Source: Bradyrhizobium sp. CCBAU 53421 (GTDB lineage Bacteria; Pseudomonadota; Alphaproteobacteria; Rhizobiales; Xanthobacteraceae). Taken from it: DNA of 64,000 nucleotides. The position numbers were made by a program, and so were the translations under genes. The stretch spans positions 6,882,001 through 6,946,000 of the forward strand of contig NZ_CP030047.1 of the NCBI RefSeq assembly GCF_015291625.1. The letters are read 5' to 3'. Below the pieces are notes generated by a model. It was not told the origin of the DNA. It made no database searches and was given only the letters and a program-made list of their open reading frames with translations. This document shows, piece by piece, positions 40,552-49,267 of this stretch (its first letter is position 1; each line of letters opens with the position of its first letter).

Positions 40552-43386
40552 CTAGAATTTCCAGTTGATCTCGCCCTTGGCGGTGTGATCGTGCGAATCA
40601 CGCGCAAGCTGTCCCGAATACATCAGGCCAACGCTGGCGTTGCGCGCCAGGTTGAAGCCGAGGCCCGATTCGACCAGCAACGCATCGCGCGCGATCGGCA
40701 CGCCGGCAACCGTGAACGGCGTGCCGCCGCCGGAAAACGCCAGCAGCGTTTCCGGCCTCACATCGCCGAACGCGTGCCGCCAGCCGAGCGTGCCGCGCAC
40801 CGTCAGCGGCTTGCCGTCAGCCAGCGCTACCGCGCCCTCGCCGCGCAGCCCGAGCGTGGTGAAGGCGGTAGCCAAGGCGTCGCCGCCGCCGCTCAGCGCC
40901 GCGCTGCCGGTCTCGGTAAAATGGCCGGTGTCGAGATGCACATAGGCCAGCCCCGCGAACGGCTCGAGCGCGACACGGCCGAGCGCGAAGCCGCGGCCGA
41001 TCTCGCCGAACACCTGGGCGGTGTGGGCGTCGTAGCTCGCCTTGGCGACGTCGAAGAAGCCGGGAAACGCGATCGCGCGATCGGTATCGATGCTGTGCGC
41101 GGTGAAGGCGGCGCCGCCGCGCAGAGCCCAGGCGTCAAGCTGGCCGCCGCCATAGAGCGCGAGGTGATAATTGTTGATGGTGGCGGCGGAGCGGCGGTCA
41201 TCGACATGCAGCAAGGACTGGGTGTAGCCGCCGGCAAAGCCGGCCCGCCAGCGCGCGTCGAAGGTGGCGTCGACACCGGAGATGACGCCGCCGGTCTCGC
41301 GCCTGAGCGCGGCGGCATTGCCGTCGCTGCCTGTGTGTCCCCAATCGCCGACCGCTTGCGCCCAGGCGGTCATCACGCTCTCCTGCGGCAAGAATTTCGG
41401 CGCTGCCTTGAAGGCCGGTTCGCCCGCGTAGGCCAAGGCGCCGCCGCCGTCGATCGCGACGGCCTGAGGACCGATGCCGGCGAGCGTCACGGACGGTCTG
41501 TCCGCGCTGCCGAAAGACTGCCGCAGCCGGCCGATCACGGCGTCACGGACATCGCGTGACTCATCGAGCATTGCGCCCACCGCGCTCGCGTGTAACTCGC
41601 CGGAGAGCTGGTCGAACGCAGAACGCGCCTGCGCCGGCGTCGTACTGAAGGCGAGCGCGTTGAACGCCGGCCCGCGGCCGAGGCCGTCTAAGGCGGCCCC
41701 CGTCGCGATCTGGTTGCGCGTTTGCGCTGCGCTCGCAAACCGCACATTGTTGCGCGCAAACGTCAGGAACACGTCGTTTGCATCATAGGTCAGGCTGGGC
41801 GCGATGAAGGCGAAGCCGCTGGTGCCGGACATGACGCCCGAGAACATGCCGGTCCTTCCTCCCGCGGCGGTCAGAATCGTGTAGGGCGTGTTGAGGAGGA
41901 AACCGTTCACCGACGTCAGTCGCACGGTTCCGCCGGAAAGATTGGCTGCTCCACTCGCAACGATCCTGTCGCTCCGTCCGGCCGCGTTGAGGTCGAGGGC
42001 GTAGATGGCGCCCGGCAGCATAGCCATGCTGCCGGCAATATTGAGTGTGCCGATCGCGCCACCCGCGCCACCGCCAGGCGAGACCGTGCCACCGCCGGCG
42101 ATCGTGGTCGCGCCGACAGTGCCGGCGCCGGCGAGCGTGCCGCCGCCGTTGACGCTCACTGCGGATTGCGCGATCGAGCCGTTGACGGCGAGCGTTCCGG
42201 CATTGATCGTGGTGGCGCCCGTGTAGGTGTTAACACCTGACAGCGTCAGCGTGCCGGTGCCGACCTTGGCAAGGCCGCCGCCGGTGCCGCTGATGACGCC
42301 GGACACCTCCGTGGAGAGATTGTTGGAGCCGACCGTCAGCGTTTTTGCGCCGAACACGTAAGACCCCGCCCCCTCGATGGAGCCCGCCGTCGTGCCGGCG
42401 CTTGTCAAATGCGACATATCGAACACGCCGCCGGCAGCGGTGATGAAACGCGCATTACCCCCCGTGGCTTGAGCACTAAAGAATGTCTGCCCACCGGCGT
42501 TGTTGATGATCGTTGCATTGCCGGCGCTGCTGGCATCACCAAAAAAGAGGCTGCCGTTGCTGAAGTTCGTGATATGGGCATTGGCGGCGGTACTGGAAAA
42601 TTCAAAATTCACAATTCTGTTGTTCGTGATGCTTGCGTTGGCAGCCGTGCTGCTGCCGGCGAAAATCACGTCGCCGCCAGGGTTGGCAATGACCGCGTTA
42701 GCCGCCGTGCTGATGTCCTGAAAGGTCAGAGAGAAGCCGTTGGTGATATGGGCGTTGCCAGCCGAGCTGGTGTTGAAAAAAAGTATCTCGGAAACAATAG
42801 AATTGAGACTGTTGATGGTGGCGTTGCCGGCCGAGCTGCTGTCCGCAAAGTGAACGGTGCTGCCGTTGTTGATCGTGGCATTGCCCGCGGTGCTGGTGTT
42901 GCTGAAGAATGCCCCGCCAGAAGTCGTGTTGATGATGGCGTTGCCGGCCGAACTGGCGTTACTAAAACTAATCCCGCTATCGAAAACCGGAGCAAAGTTT
43001 GAATTGTTGACGATTCCCCGGTCGGTAAAATTCAAGCCCACACTGAACCTGTAGGCCGGCGCATCGCTGTTCAACACAATCGTGCCAACCGAGACTATTT
43101 GCAGAGCCGTGATCGCGGTCTGGCTGGAGGCACCGAAGGTCGCCGTCCCCGTCGGCGGGAAGTTGGAACTCCAGTTGGCGGAATCGGTCCAGTCGTTCGA
43201 GACAGGATGGGCGCTCCACGTCGCGTCCTGCGCCTGGCCCGTCCGCGGCATCAGGATTGCGCCGAGCAGCAACGCCCAGAGCATGACGCGGGCCATCGAA
43301 CCCGCGCGCGCGCCTATCCGGCATGGAACAATCGCGCCGGCCGGCGTCCTGTCCTGTTCTGAGACCTGCACCCCAAAGACCTGCAC
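40552..43386 (-). CDS. Type V secretion autotransporter (beta-helix passenger)
   Basis: 944 residues. The start at GTG 43386 follows GGGAG by five bases; the ATG at 43296 (MARVMLWALLLGAILMPRTGQAQD, a clear Sec signal) is an alternative. The passenger has nine 19-23-residue repeats ending S(S/T)AGNA.I (residues 145-313), then autotransporter strand-loop-strand units (GGLAKVGTGTLTLSGVNTYTGATTINAGTLAVNGS). The C-terminal roughly 280 residues are the outer-membrane barrel, ending in the typical aromatic Phe (GEINWKF). It should translocate its passenger to the cell surface; adhesion or esterase function is unknown. The adjacent AraC gene is divergently oriented. Confidence 0.88.
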   Translation of the reverse strand: MQVFGVQVSEQDRTPAGAIVPCRIGARAGSMARVMLWALLLGAILMPRTGQAQDATWSAHPVSNDWTDSANWSSNFPPTGTATFGASSQTAITALQIVSVGTIVLNSDAPAYRFSVGLNFTDRGIVNNSNFAPVFDSGISFSNASSAGNAIINTTSGGAFFSNTSTAGNATINNGSTVHFADSSSAGNATINSLNSIVSEILFFNTSSAGNAHITNGFSLTFQDISTAANAVIANPGGDVIFAGSSTAANASITNNRIVNFEFSSTAANAHITNFSNGSLFFGDASSAGNATIINNAGGQTFFSAQATGGNARFITAAGGVFDMSHLTSAGTTAGSIEGAGSYVFGAKTLTVGSNNLSTEVSGVISGTGGGLAKVGTGTLTLSGVNTYTGATTINAGTLAVNGSIAQSAVSVNGGGTLAGAGTVGATTIAGGGTVSPGGGAGGAIGTLNIAGSMAMLPGAIYALDLNAAGRSDRIVASGAANLSGGTVRLTSVNGFLLNTPYTILTAAGGRTGMFSGVMSGTSGFAFIAPSLTYDANDVFLTFARNNVRFASAAQTRNQIATGAALDGLGRGPAFNALAFSTTPAQARSAFDQLSGELHASAVGAMLDESRDVRDAVIGRLRQSFGSADRPSVTLAGIGPQAVAIDGGGALAYAGEPAFKAAPKFLPQESVMTAWAQAVGDWGHTGSDGNAAALRRETGGVISGVDATFDARWRAGFAGGYTQSLLHVDDRRSAATINNYHLALYGGGQLDAWALRGGAAFTAHSIDTDRAIAFPGFFDVAKASYDAHTAQVFGEIGRGFALGRVALEPFAGLAYVHLDTGHFTETGSAALSGGGDALATAFTTLGLRGEGAVALADGKPLTVRGTLGWRHAFGDVRPETLLAFSGGGTPFTVAGVPIARDALLVESGLGFNLARNASVGLMYSGQLARDSHDHTAKGEINWKF
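42448..42954 (-). repeat. Tandem protein-coding repeats in the autotransporter passenger
   Basis: Nine consecutive units of 19-23 codons with consensus S(S/T)A(G/A)NA.I followed by a variable strand, expected to form rungs of a right-handed beta-helix. Repeat units are diverged in DNA sequence. Confidence 0.7.
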
Positions 43387-43392
43387 CCCAAA
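43365..43392. repeat. Short tandem repeat over the autotransporter start
   Basis: ACCTGCACCCCAAA occurs twice with a 14-15-base period. On the coding strand this places two GTGCAGGT candidate starts in frame 15 bases apart, so slippage could change the N-terminus by five residues. Confidence 0.5.
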
Positions 43393-43563
43393 CTCCCTCG
43401 TCGACTCCTGGGGATACGACGTGTAGGGATGGCCGATTGAGCCTGCTTGGGTTGGCGCGACACGGACCTGGACAGGAGCGACAGCCCCAGCTTTTTGAAC
43501 CTGGTGTGGCGGATTTGACGATCCAATCAGGATCGCAGCGAGTCATTCGCAGGCGGGACACTC

Positions 43564-44595
43564 GTGCCACAAATGCGGCAAACAGATCAGGACACATACG
43601 CCTACGAGCCCATGATGTCAGAGTCCCCAGAGCCCACGACGCTCCGATTCTCGACCGCCGACTGGCCGGCGCAGCACCGGCTGGCGATATGGCGAGAAGC
43701 GATCGGACGCCGCGTCTTTCAATTCGACACGATGCCGTTGCATGACGGGCCGTTCCACGCCGAGGCGACGGCGCAGGCCCTGCCCGAGCTGTGCTTTGGA
43801 TCCTGGACCCTCGGCAATCTGCGCACTGCCGTGACGCACGAACTGCTCGACGGCACCGACCACCTCATGCTCCGCATCTCGCTGGGCGGCGCGCCCGTCA
43901 TATCGCACCGGGGCCGCGAGGTCACCGGCGCTGCCGGCGATGCCATCTTGATATCGACCGCGGAGCCGTGGGTGAGCATCTCTCCGTCGCTGACGCGCTT
44001 CCTCAGCCTGCGGCTGCGGCGCGACGCGCTGACCCCGCTCGTGTCGTATCCCGAAGATGCGCTCATGCGCCCGGTGCCGCGCGATACCGAAGCCGTAAAA
44101 CTGCTTACCTTCTATCTCCAAAAGCTGATCCGCATGGATCCGATGTCGACGCCCGAACTACGGCAAGCCGTCGTCACCCATATCTACGACCTCGCGGCGT
44201 TGGTGATCGGCGCCACCCGCGACGGGGCAGCTATCGCGAAGGACCGGGGCTTGCGCGCCGCGCGGCTTGCCGCCGCCAAGGCCGACATCCACGCGCATTT
44301 CTCCGATCCCGACCTCACGCTGATCACCGTCGCGGCGCGTCGGAAACTCTCGCCGCGCAGCCTTCAGCGCCTGTTCGCCGACGAGGGAACGAGCTTCACC
44401 GAATTCGTCCTCAACGCCCGCCTGACACAGAGCCATCGGCTGCTGACCGATCCGCGCTGGGGCAATCGCAGCATCAGCAGCATCGCGTTCGAAGCCGGCT
44501 TCGGCGACCTGTCCTATTTCAACCGCACGTTCCGCCGCCGCTACGGCGCGTCACCCTCCGACATCCGCGCCACGATGCGGCGTCGAACGCATTAG
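43564..44595 (+). CDS. AraC-family transcriptional regulator
   Basis: 343 residues if the GTG at 43564 is used (GGCGGGA upstream); starts at ATG 43612 or 43615 are also possible. The N-terminal roughly 200 residues are an AraC-binding-like domain (LRFSTADWPAQHRLAIWREAIGRRVFQFD). The C-terminal pair of helix-turn-helix motifs is VAARRKLSPRSLQRLFADEGTSFTEFVLNARL and SIAFEAGFGDLSYFNRTFRRRYGASPSDIR. It is divergent from the autotransporter gene and probably controls it. A frameshifted copy of its 5' end is present at 34153-34262. Confidence 0.9.
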   Translation: MPQMRQTDQDTYAYEPMMSESPEPTTLRFSTADWPAQHRLAIWREAIGRRVFQFDTMPLHDGPFHAEATAQALPELCFGSWTLGNLRTAVTHELLDGTDHLMLRISLGGAPVISHRGREVTGAAGDAILISTAEPWVSISPSLTRFLSLRLRRDALTPLVSYPEDALMRPVPRDTEAVKLLTFYLQKLIRMDPMSTPELRQAVVTHIYDLAALVIGATRDGAAIAKDRGLRAARLAAAKADIHAHFSDPDLTLITVAARRKLSPRSLQRLFADEGTSFTEFVLNARLTQSHRLLTDPRWGNRSISSIAFEAGFGDLSYFNRTFRRRYGASPSDIRATMRRRTH

Positions 44596-44617
44596 GCACA
44601 TGCGTGCACGCTCTTAA

Positions 44618-44632
44618 ACGAACTTCGGAATC
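44618..44632. repeat. 15-bp direct repeat after the AraC gene
   Basis: ACGAACTTCGGAATC is identical to 40531-40545. The two copies bracket the autotransporter-AraC pair. Confidence 0.55.
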
Positions 44633-44644
44633 AAGCAGCACGAA

Positions 44645-45322
44645 CTAGCCAGCGAGCGCCTTCAACACCGCGGCTGAATCGGCGACCCAGCCAAAGATGC
44701 CGCCCTGGGCCTTGATCATCTTGAGGCCCATCTCGTGGAATTCCGGGAAGTAGGACGCGCAGCCGTCGGAGATCACGACACATCGGTAGCCGCGGTCGTT
44801 GGCCTCGCGCACCGTGGTGTTGACGCAGACCTCGGTGGTGACGCCGCAGACCAAAAGATTCTCGATACCGTATTTCTGCAGGATGTCGCCGAATTCGGTG
44901 GCGTAGAACGCGCCCTTGCCCGGCTTGTCGATCACGACCTCGCTGCCGAGCGGATAGAGCTCGGGGATGATGTCGTGGCCGGCCTCGCCGCGGATCAGGA
45001 TCCGTCCCATCGGCCCGGGATCGCCGATCCGGAGCGACGGCGCGCCGCGCTCGAGCTTGGCCGGCGGCGCGTCGGAGAGATCGGGCAGATGGCCCTCGCG
45101 GGTATGGACCACGAGCAGCCCGGCGTCGCGCACAGCCTCAAGCACTGCGGCGATCGGCTGCACCGCGCGGGCAAGCCGGCTGACGTCATTGCCGAGCGTC
45201 TCGCCGAAGCCGCCCGGCTCCATGAAATCGCGCTGCATGTCGATGATGACGAGCGCGGTCTTGCTCCAGTCGAGCGTGATCGGCTCCGGCTCCGCCGCGA
45301 TTGTCCCGCTTGAATTCGCCAT
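44645..45322 (-). CDS. Isochorismatase-family cysteine amidohydrolase, BiuH-like
   Basis: 225 residues from the ATG at 45322, downstream of a sigma-54 promoter whose position rules out the longer in-frame N-terminus. The catalytic triad of the family is intact: Asp28 (VIIDMQRDF), Lys133 ([10 protein letters not shown]) and Cys166 ([10 protein letters not shown]). [28 protein letters not shown] and [10 protein letters not shown] (Gln206) resemble biuret and triuret hydrolases, so an amide or ureide is the likely substrate. It is a paralog of BiuH at 55633. It is transcribed divergently from the formamidase gene, sharing a 130-bp control region. Confidence 0.82.
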   Translation of the reverse strand: MANSSGTIAAEPEPITLDWSKTALVIIDMQRDFMEPGGFGETLGNDVSRLARAVQPIAAVLEAVRDAGLLVVHTREGHLPDLSDAPPAKLERGAPSLRIGDPGPMGRILIRGEAGHDIIPELYPLGSEVVIDKPGKGAFYATEFGDILQKYGIENLLVCGVTTEVCVNTTVREANDRGYRCVVISDGCASYFPEFHEMGLKMIKAQGGIFGWVADSAAVLKALAG

Positions 45323-45360
45323 GACGCACGCCCCCAATGCGAGAAGACCCGCCATGATTA

Positions 45361-45376
45361 AGCAAACCGCGTGCCA
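45361..45376 (-). promoter_or_regulatory. Sigma-54 (-24/-12) promoter for the BiuH-like hydrolase
   Basis: On the minus strand TGGCACGCGGTTTGCT: GG at -24 and GC at -12 with ten bases between, a full match to the TGGCACG-N4-TTGCW consensus. It is 39 bases before the start codon at 45322. Sigma-54 requires an ATP-driven enhancer-binding protein such as NtrC. Confidence 0.75.
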
Positions 45377-45424
45377 TTGCGCAATGATGCGGCTCGCACC
45401 CTCAAACGCCCGAAACGTCCGGCA

Positions 45425-45440
45425 TCTCAATCTGTTGAGA
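45425..45440. promoter_or_regulatory. Palindrome between the divergent sigma-54 promoters
   Basis: TCTCAATCTGTTGAGA has perfect 6-bp arms around TCTG. It lies 49 bp upstream of the minus-strand promoter and 73 bp upstream of the plus-strand promoter, suitable for an enhancer-binding protein serving both. It also matches the IHF consensus core with one mismatch. Confidence 0.45.
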
Positions 45441-45512
45441 CACGCTCGGCCGTTCTCCCCGTCGTCTTCCAGGTTCTCACCGGCACCCGATTTGCCGGCC
45501 GTTCGATCTTGC

Positions 45513-45528
45513 TGGCATGATCGTTGCT
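45513..45528 (+). promoter_or_regulatory. Sigma-54 (-24/-12) promoter for the formamidase gene
   Basis: TGGCATGATCGTTGCT: GG and GC separated by ten bases, one base from the consensus TGGCACG-N4-TTGCW. It is 61 bases before the ATG at 45589. It overlaps an in-frame upstream ATG (45517), showing that ATG is not the start. Confidence 0.75.
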
Positions 45529-45588
45529 AGCTGGGAGCCCGACCGAACGGCGATCGTTCGCGAAATTCGAAGAAGCGGGAGGACAGGC

Positions 45589-46602
45589 ATGAATGGACTT
45601 GGCGGTCTCAACAAGTCACCCAATGGCGTCGTGATCGGACTGGTGCAGCTGCAGCTGCCCGTGGTCGCGACCAAGGCCGATCTGGCGCGACAGACCGAGC
45701 GGATCGTCTGGATGGTCGGCAAGGCGCGGCGCAATCTCGCCACCATGGACCTTGTCGTCTTCCCGGAATATTCGCTGCACGGTCTGTCGATGGACACCAA
45801 TCCGGAGATCATGTGCCGGCTCGACGGCCCCGAAGTCGCGGCCTTCAAGAAGGCCTGCATCGACAACAAGATCTGGGGCTGCTTCTCCATCATGGAGTTC
45901 AACCCGCACGGCAATCCCTACAATTCCGGGCTGATCATCAACGATCACGGCGAGATCAAGCTCTATTACCGCAAATTCCATCCCTGGATTCCGGTCGAGC
46001 CGTGGGAGCCGGGCGACGTCGGCATTCCCGTGATCGAGGGACCGAAAGGCGCGAAGATCGCGCTGATCATCTGCCATGACGGCATGTTCCCGGAAATGGC
46101 GCGCGAATGTGCCTACAAGGGCGCGGAGATCATGATCCGCACCGCAGGCTACACCGCGCCGATCCGCGACAGCTGGCGCTTCACCAACCAGGCCAACGCG
46201 TTCCAGAACCTGATGGTGACGGCCAATGTCTGCATGTGCGGCTCGGACGGCTCGTTCGACTCGATGGGCGAAGGCATGATCGTCAATTTCGACGGCAGCA
46301 TCATCGCGCACGGGACCACGGGACGGGCGGACGAGATCATCACCGCCGAGGTGCGGCCCGACCTCGTACGCGAGGCGCGGATCAACTGGGGCGTCGAGAA
46401 CAACATCTACCAGCTCTGGCATCGCGGCTATGTCGCGGTGAAGGGCGGCGCGATGGATTGCCCCTACACCTTCATGCAGGACATGGTGTCCGGCCGCTTC
46501 CGCCTGCCCTGGGAAGACCAGGTCAAGGTCACCGACGGCACGTCCTGCGGCTTCCCGGCGCCGACCCGGATGTTCGGCAAGACCGCGAAGGCCGCCGAGT
46601 AG
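45589..46602 (+). CDS. amiF: Formamidase (nitrilase superfamily)
   Basis: 337 residues from the ATG at 45589, preceded by GGAGGACAGG. It aligns from memory along its length with Helicobacter AmiF (334 residues). The nitrilase-superfamily triad is Glu60 (VVFPEYS), Lys129 (YYRKFHPWIPVEPWEPGD) and Cys162 (IICHDGMFPEMARE). C-terminal ARINWGVENNIYQLWHRGYVAVKGG is typical of formamidase/aliphatic amidase. It hydrolyses formamide (or short aliphatic amides) to ammonia and the acid in the cytoplasm. Driven by a sigma-54 promoter, it points to nitrogen scavenging. AmiE-type aliphatic amidase is the main alternative. Confidence 0.87.
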   Translation: MNGLGGLNKSPNGVVIGLVQLQLPVVATKADLARQTERIVWMVGKARRNLATMDLVVFPEYSLHGLSMDTNPEIMCRLDGPEVAAFKKACIDNKIWGCFSIMEFNPHGNPYNSGLIINDHGEIKLYYRKFHPWIPVEPWEPGDVGIPVIEGPKGAKIALIICHDGMFPEMARECAYKGAEIMIRTAGYTAPIRDSWRFTNQANAFQNLMVTANVCMCGSDGSFDSMGEGMIVNFDGSIIAHGTTGRADEIITAEVRPDLVREARINWGVENNIYQLWHRGYVAVKGGAMDCPYTFMQDMVSGRFRLPWEDQVKVTDGTSCGFPAPTRMFGKTAKAAE

Positions 46603-46649
46603 CTGCCAGGACGGTATGAGATCTGGTTGAGTTGGAGCCCGCCTGGGAT

Positions 46650-46771
46650 CACCTCTCCCTTGGGAGAGGTCGGCGCGCAGCGCCGGGTGAGGGGTTACGG
46701 TCCCTCGTTGGCGGTGCGGCCCCTCACCCGATTTGCTGCGCAAATCGACCTCTCCCCACTGGGGAGAGGTG
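46650..46771. repeat. Nested palindromic intergenic repeat, copy 4
   Basis: CACCTCTCCCTTGGGAGAGG and CCTCTCCCCACTGGGGAGAG form the ends, with GGGTGAGGGG...CCCCTCACCC arms inside. It fills the convergent gap between the formamidase and exporter genes and may act as a bidirectional terminator. Confidence 0.8.
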
Positions 46772-46807
46772 AACGTCCGACGCCGTTCCAGCTCATCTCA
46801 TCACGCT

Positions 46808-47890
46808 CTACTTGAAGAAATGCACGAGGCCGATGCTGAGGCCCAGCAGAAGCATCAGCGACAGCGTGACCGCTGCCGTCACGCGGCCGCCGACGGTCGA
46901 GAGCACGCGGACATCGACGCCGAGCCCAAGTGCCGCCATCGAGACGACGGTGAGGATCGCCGCCGTCTTGGTCACCGGCGCGATCGCGATGTCGGGCACG
47001 AGCTGGAACGAGCGCAGCGCGGCCAGCACCAGGAAGCCGATGATAAACCAGGGCACCAGCTTGAACGGGCTGATCGAGGCGGCCTTTGCGGGCCCCTCCC
47101 CGGCCGTGCCGGCCTCGGTGCTTGCCTTGCGCCGCCGCGCCACCAACAGCGAGAGTCCGACCACGATCGGGCCCAGCATCAGGACGCGCACCAGCTTGAC
47201 CAGCGTGCCGATCTGGGTCGACACGATGCCGGCGGGCACGGTCGCCGCCAGCACCTGCGGCACGGCATAGACCGTGAGGCCGGCGAGGATGCCGTATTGC
47301 GTCGCGGTCAGCTTCAGTAGCGGGATCAGCAGCGGCAGGCCGAGCACCATCAGCACGCCGAGAATGGCGGTGAACGAGATCGACGAGGCGATGTCGTCGC
47401 CGTCGGCCTCGATGACAGGCGCCACCGCCGCAATCGCGGAATTGCCGCAGATCGAATTGCCGCAAGCGATCAGGATCGCGAGCTTGGCCTTGAGTCCGAG
47501 CAGGCGGGCGAGGCCATAGCTCACCGCCAGCATGATCACGACGGTCAGCGCGATGGCGCCGATCAGGAGCCAGCCCGACGCCAGGATCGCGGCGAAGCTG
47601 ATGGACGCGCCGAGCAGCATCACCGCGACCTCGAGCAGTTGCTTGGCGCTGAAGGCAATGCCCGAGCGCCAGCGCTCCGGCGGCTCCCAGGCGGTCCGCA
47701 CCGCCATGCCGAGCAGGATCGCGACCACCAGAGCCTCGATATAGGGATGATCGAAAGCCCGCTCTTCGGCGGCCTGGATGCCGAGCGAGATGATCGTGAC
47801 CACCCCACAGAGCAGAATGCCCGGAATGAGCAGGAATGTGCGCTTCAGCGCCCCCTGCGTCTGCCCCTGGTCTTGTTCTTGTTGCGGCAC
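46808..47890 (-). CDS. YeiH/PSE-family putative sulfate exporter (UPF0324)
   Basis: 360 residues, mostly membrane helices (about 10-11). Family landmarks are AFDHPYIEALVVAILLGMAVR, ACGNSICGNSAIAAVAPVIEADGDDIASSISFTAILGVLMVLGLPLL and the GILAGLTVYAVPQVLAATVP block. The YeiH family is annotated as putative sulfate exporters, but biochemical proof is limited. It is divergent from a LysR gene 86 bp away, the usual yeiE-yeiH arrangement. The regulator probably controls it. Confidence 0.85.
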   Translation of the reverse strand: MPQQEQDQGQTQGALKRTFLLIPGILLCGVVTIISLGIQAAEERAFDHPYIEALVVAILLGMAVRTAWEPPERWRSGIAFSAKQLLEVAVMLLGASISFAAILASGWLLIGAIALTVVIMLAVSYGLARLLGLKAKLAILIACGNSICGNSAIAAVAPVIEADGDDIASSISFTAILGVLMVLGLPLLIPLLKLTATQYGILAGLTVYAVPQVLAATVPAGIVSTQIGTLVKLVRVLMLGPIVVGLSLLVARRRKASTEAGTAGEGPAKAASISPFKLVPWFIIGFLVLAALRSFQLVPDIAIAPVTKTAAILTVVSMAALGLGVDVRVLSTVGGRVTAAVTLSLMLLLGLSIGLVHFFK

Positions 47891-47930
47891 GAAAACCTCT
47901 CTTCGGAGAAGATTTTATGCGCCAGGGCGC

Positions 47931-47944
47931 GCTAATTGGCTAAT
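47931..47944. promoter_or_regulatory. Candidate LysR site in the YeiH/LysR divergent promoter
   Basis: Repeated GCTAAT-TG-GCTAAT includes the near-palindrome ATTGGCTAAT. It lies 33 bases before the lysR start and 41 before the exporter start. Assigned by position only. Confidence 0.3.
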
Positions 47945-47976
47945 ATCTTTTCGGACTGCCCCGATAGAGAGAAGTT

Positions 47977-48948
47977 ATGTCCCTCAACCTGCATCTGCTC
48001 CGCCTGTTCGCGGCGGTGGCGAGAACCGGAAGCTTCTCCCGCGCCGCCGACCTCCTGCACATCAGCCAGCCGGCGATCTCCAAGGGCGTGCGGGATTTCG
48101 AGCTACAGGTCGGCTGCCGGCTGCTCGACCGGACGCCGAAAGGGGTGCGGCCGACCCGGGAGGGCGCCGCGCTGGCCCGCCATGCCGAGACGCTGTTCGC
48201 GGCCGAGCGAGCCGCCGAGGACGAGTTGCAGGCGCTGCGCAACCTCGACAGCGGCTCGCTCCGGATCGGCGCCAGCACCACGATCGCGACCTACATGATC
48301 CCGGAATATCTCGGCGTGTTCCACCGCGCCTTTCCCGGCATCGACCTGCATGTCGTGAGCGCCAACACCAGCGATATCGCCGCGCTGATGCTGGGCCATG
48401 AGGTCGAAATCGCCCTGGTCGAGGGGCCAGTCGAGGACGAGAACCTGACCAGCGAAGCCTGGCGCACCGACGTGATGGTGCTGATCGCAGGCCCCGATCA
48501 CCGCTTCGCGGCCGCCGCAGGCCCGATCGACGTCCGCCTGCTCAACGACGAGATCCTGATCGTGCGCGAACCCGGCTCAGGCACCCGCGAGGTGGTCGCG
48601 CAGGCGCTGGCCGCCCACCGCGTCGAGCCGCAGCGGACGCTCGAAATCGGCAGCACCGAGGCGATCAAGCAGGCGGTGGCGGCTGGCGTCGGCGTCGCCA
48701 TCGTGTCGGTGGCAACGATCGACGATCAGGTGAAGCTCGGAAAGCTCAAGGTGATCCCGATCAAGGGCGTCCGTATCGAGCGCACGCTGTGGCAACTGAA
48801 ATCGCCCGGCCGGCTGGACGTGCCGGCGGCGGTCGCGTTCGAGGGGATCATTCGGGAGACAAAGGGCGCGAAGGCGGCGCCGCGGATGCCGGCGGCTAAA
48901 GCGCGGCGAACAGACCCTGCGCCCACGCAACGGCATGCTCGAAGCTGA
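47977..48948 (+). CDS. LysR-family transcriptional regulator, YeiE/CysB-like
   Basis: 323 residues. N-terminal winged helix-turn-helix: LHLLRLFAAVARTGSFSRAADLLHISQPAISKGVRDFELQVGCRLLDRTPKGVRPT (about 4-58). The effector domain follows (LRIGASTTIATYMIPEYLGVFHRAFPGIDLHVVSANT) with the EPGSGTREVV loop that contacts small anions in CysB-type proteins. It is divergent from the YeiH exporter and is its probable regulator. The 3' end overlaps the small convergent gene by 53 bp. Confidence 0.9.
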   Translation: MSLNLHLLRLFAAVARTGSFSRAADLLHISQPAISKGVRDFELQVGCRLLDRTPKGVRPTREGAALARHAETLFAAERAAEDELQALRNLDSGSLRIGASTTIATYMIPEYLGVFHRAFPGIDLHVVSANTSDIAALMLGHEVEIALVEGPVEDENLTSEAWRTDVMVLIAGPDHRFAAAAGPIDVRLLNDEILIVREPGSGTREVVAQALAAHRVEPQRTLEIGSTEAIKQAVAAGVGVAIVSVATIDDQVKLGKLKVIPIKGVRIERTLWQLKSPGRLDVPAAVAFEGIIRETKGAKAAPRMPAAKARRTDPAPTQRHARS

Positions 48949-49117
48949 ACACGCCGGGCTCGAAATACACCGCGCGCGCCAGCACGATGCCGACCACCAG
49001 CACCCAGAACACGCCGGTGCCCGCGGTCTTCAGCCATTTCGACACGCCCTCGCTCGGGGCCGAAGAATCGACTGCGGGGACCGGCTCACCGAAGGGATCG
49101 AATGCGGATTGGCTCAT
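48896..49117 (-). CDS. Small single-pass membrane protein of unknown function
   Basis: 73 residues from the ATG at 49117 (49129 is an alternative start). A hydrophilic N-terminus (MSQSAFDPFGEPVPAVDSSA) precedes one membrane helix at about 34-52 (TGVFWVLVVGIVLARAVYF) and a short tail. No family was recognised. It overlaps the 3' end of the convergent lysR gene by 53 bp and lies before the histidine kinase gene on the same strand. Confidence 0.55.
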   Translation of the reverse strand: MSQSAFDPFGEPVPAVDSSAPSEGVSKWLKTAGTGVFWVLVVGIVLARAVYFEPGVFSFEHAVAWAQGLFAAL

Positions 49118-49267
49118 CGTCGTAACCATCAGGGAATACCGTGACAATGTCGCGACGACGGGGGCAGAAGCAAGGGTCGCGGTATGCCTTTTGCGCCGGT
49201 ACCTTGGAAGGACGTTTCCCGGCCCCATGGCCGGGGAGTATTTCCTTCTCGGCACCCCAATCCGGCA

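Noticed and set aside
45323..45430. N-terminal extension of the BiuH-like hydrolase resembling a lipoprotein signal (LLALGAC)
   Set aside because: The sigma-54 promoter lies inside it, so it cannot be translated from that transcript, and family members are cytoplasmic.
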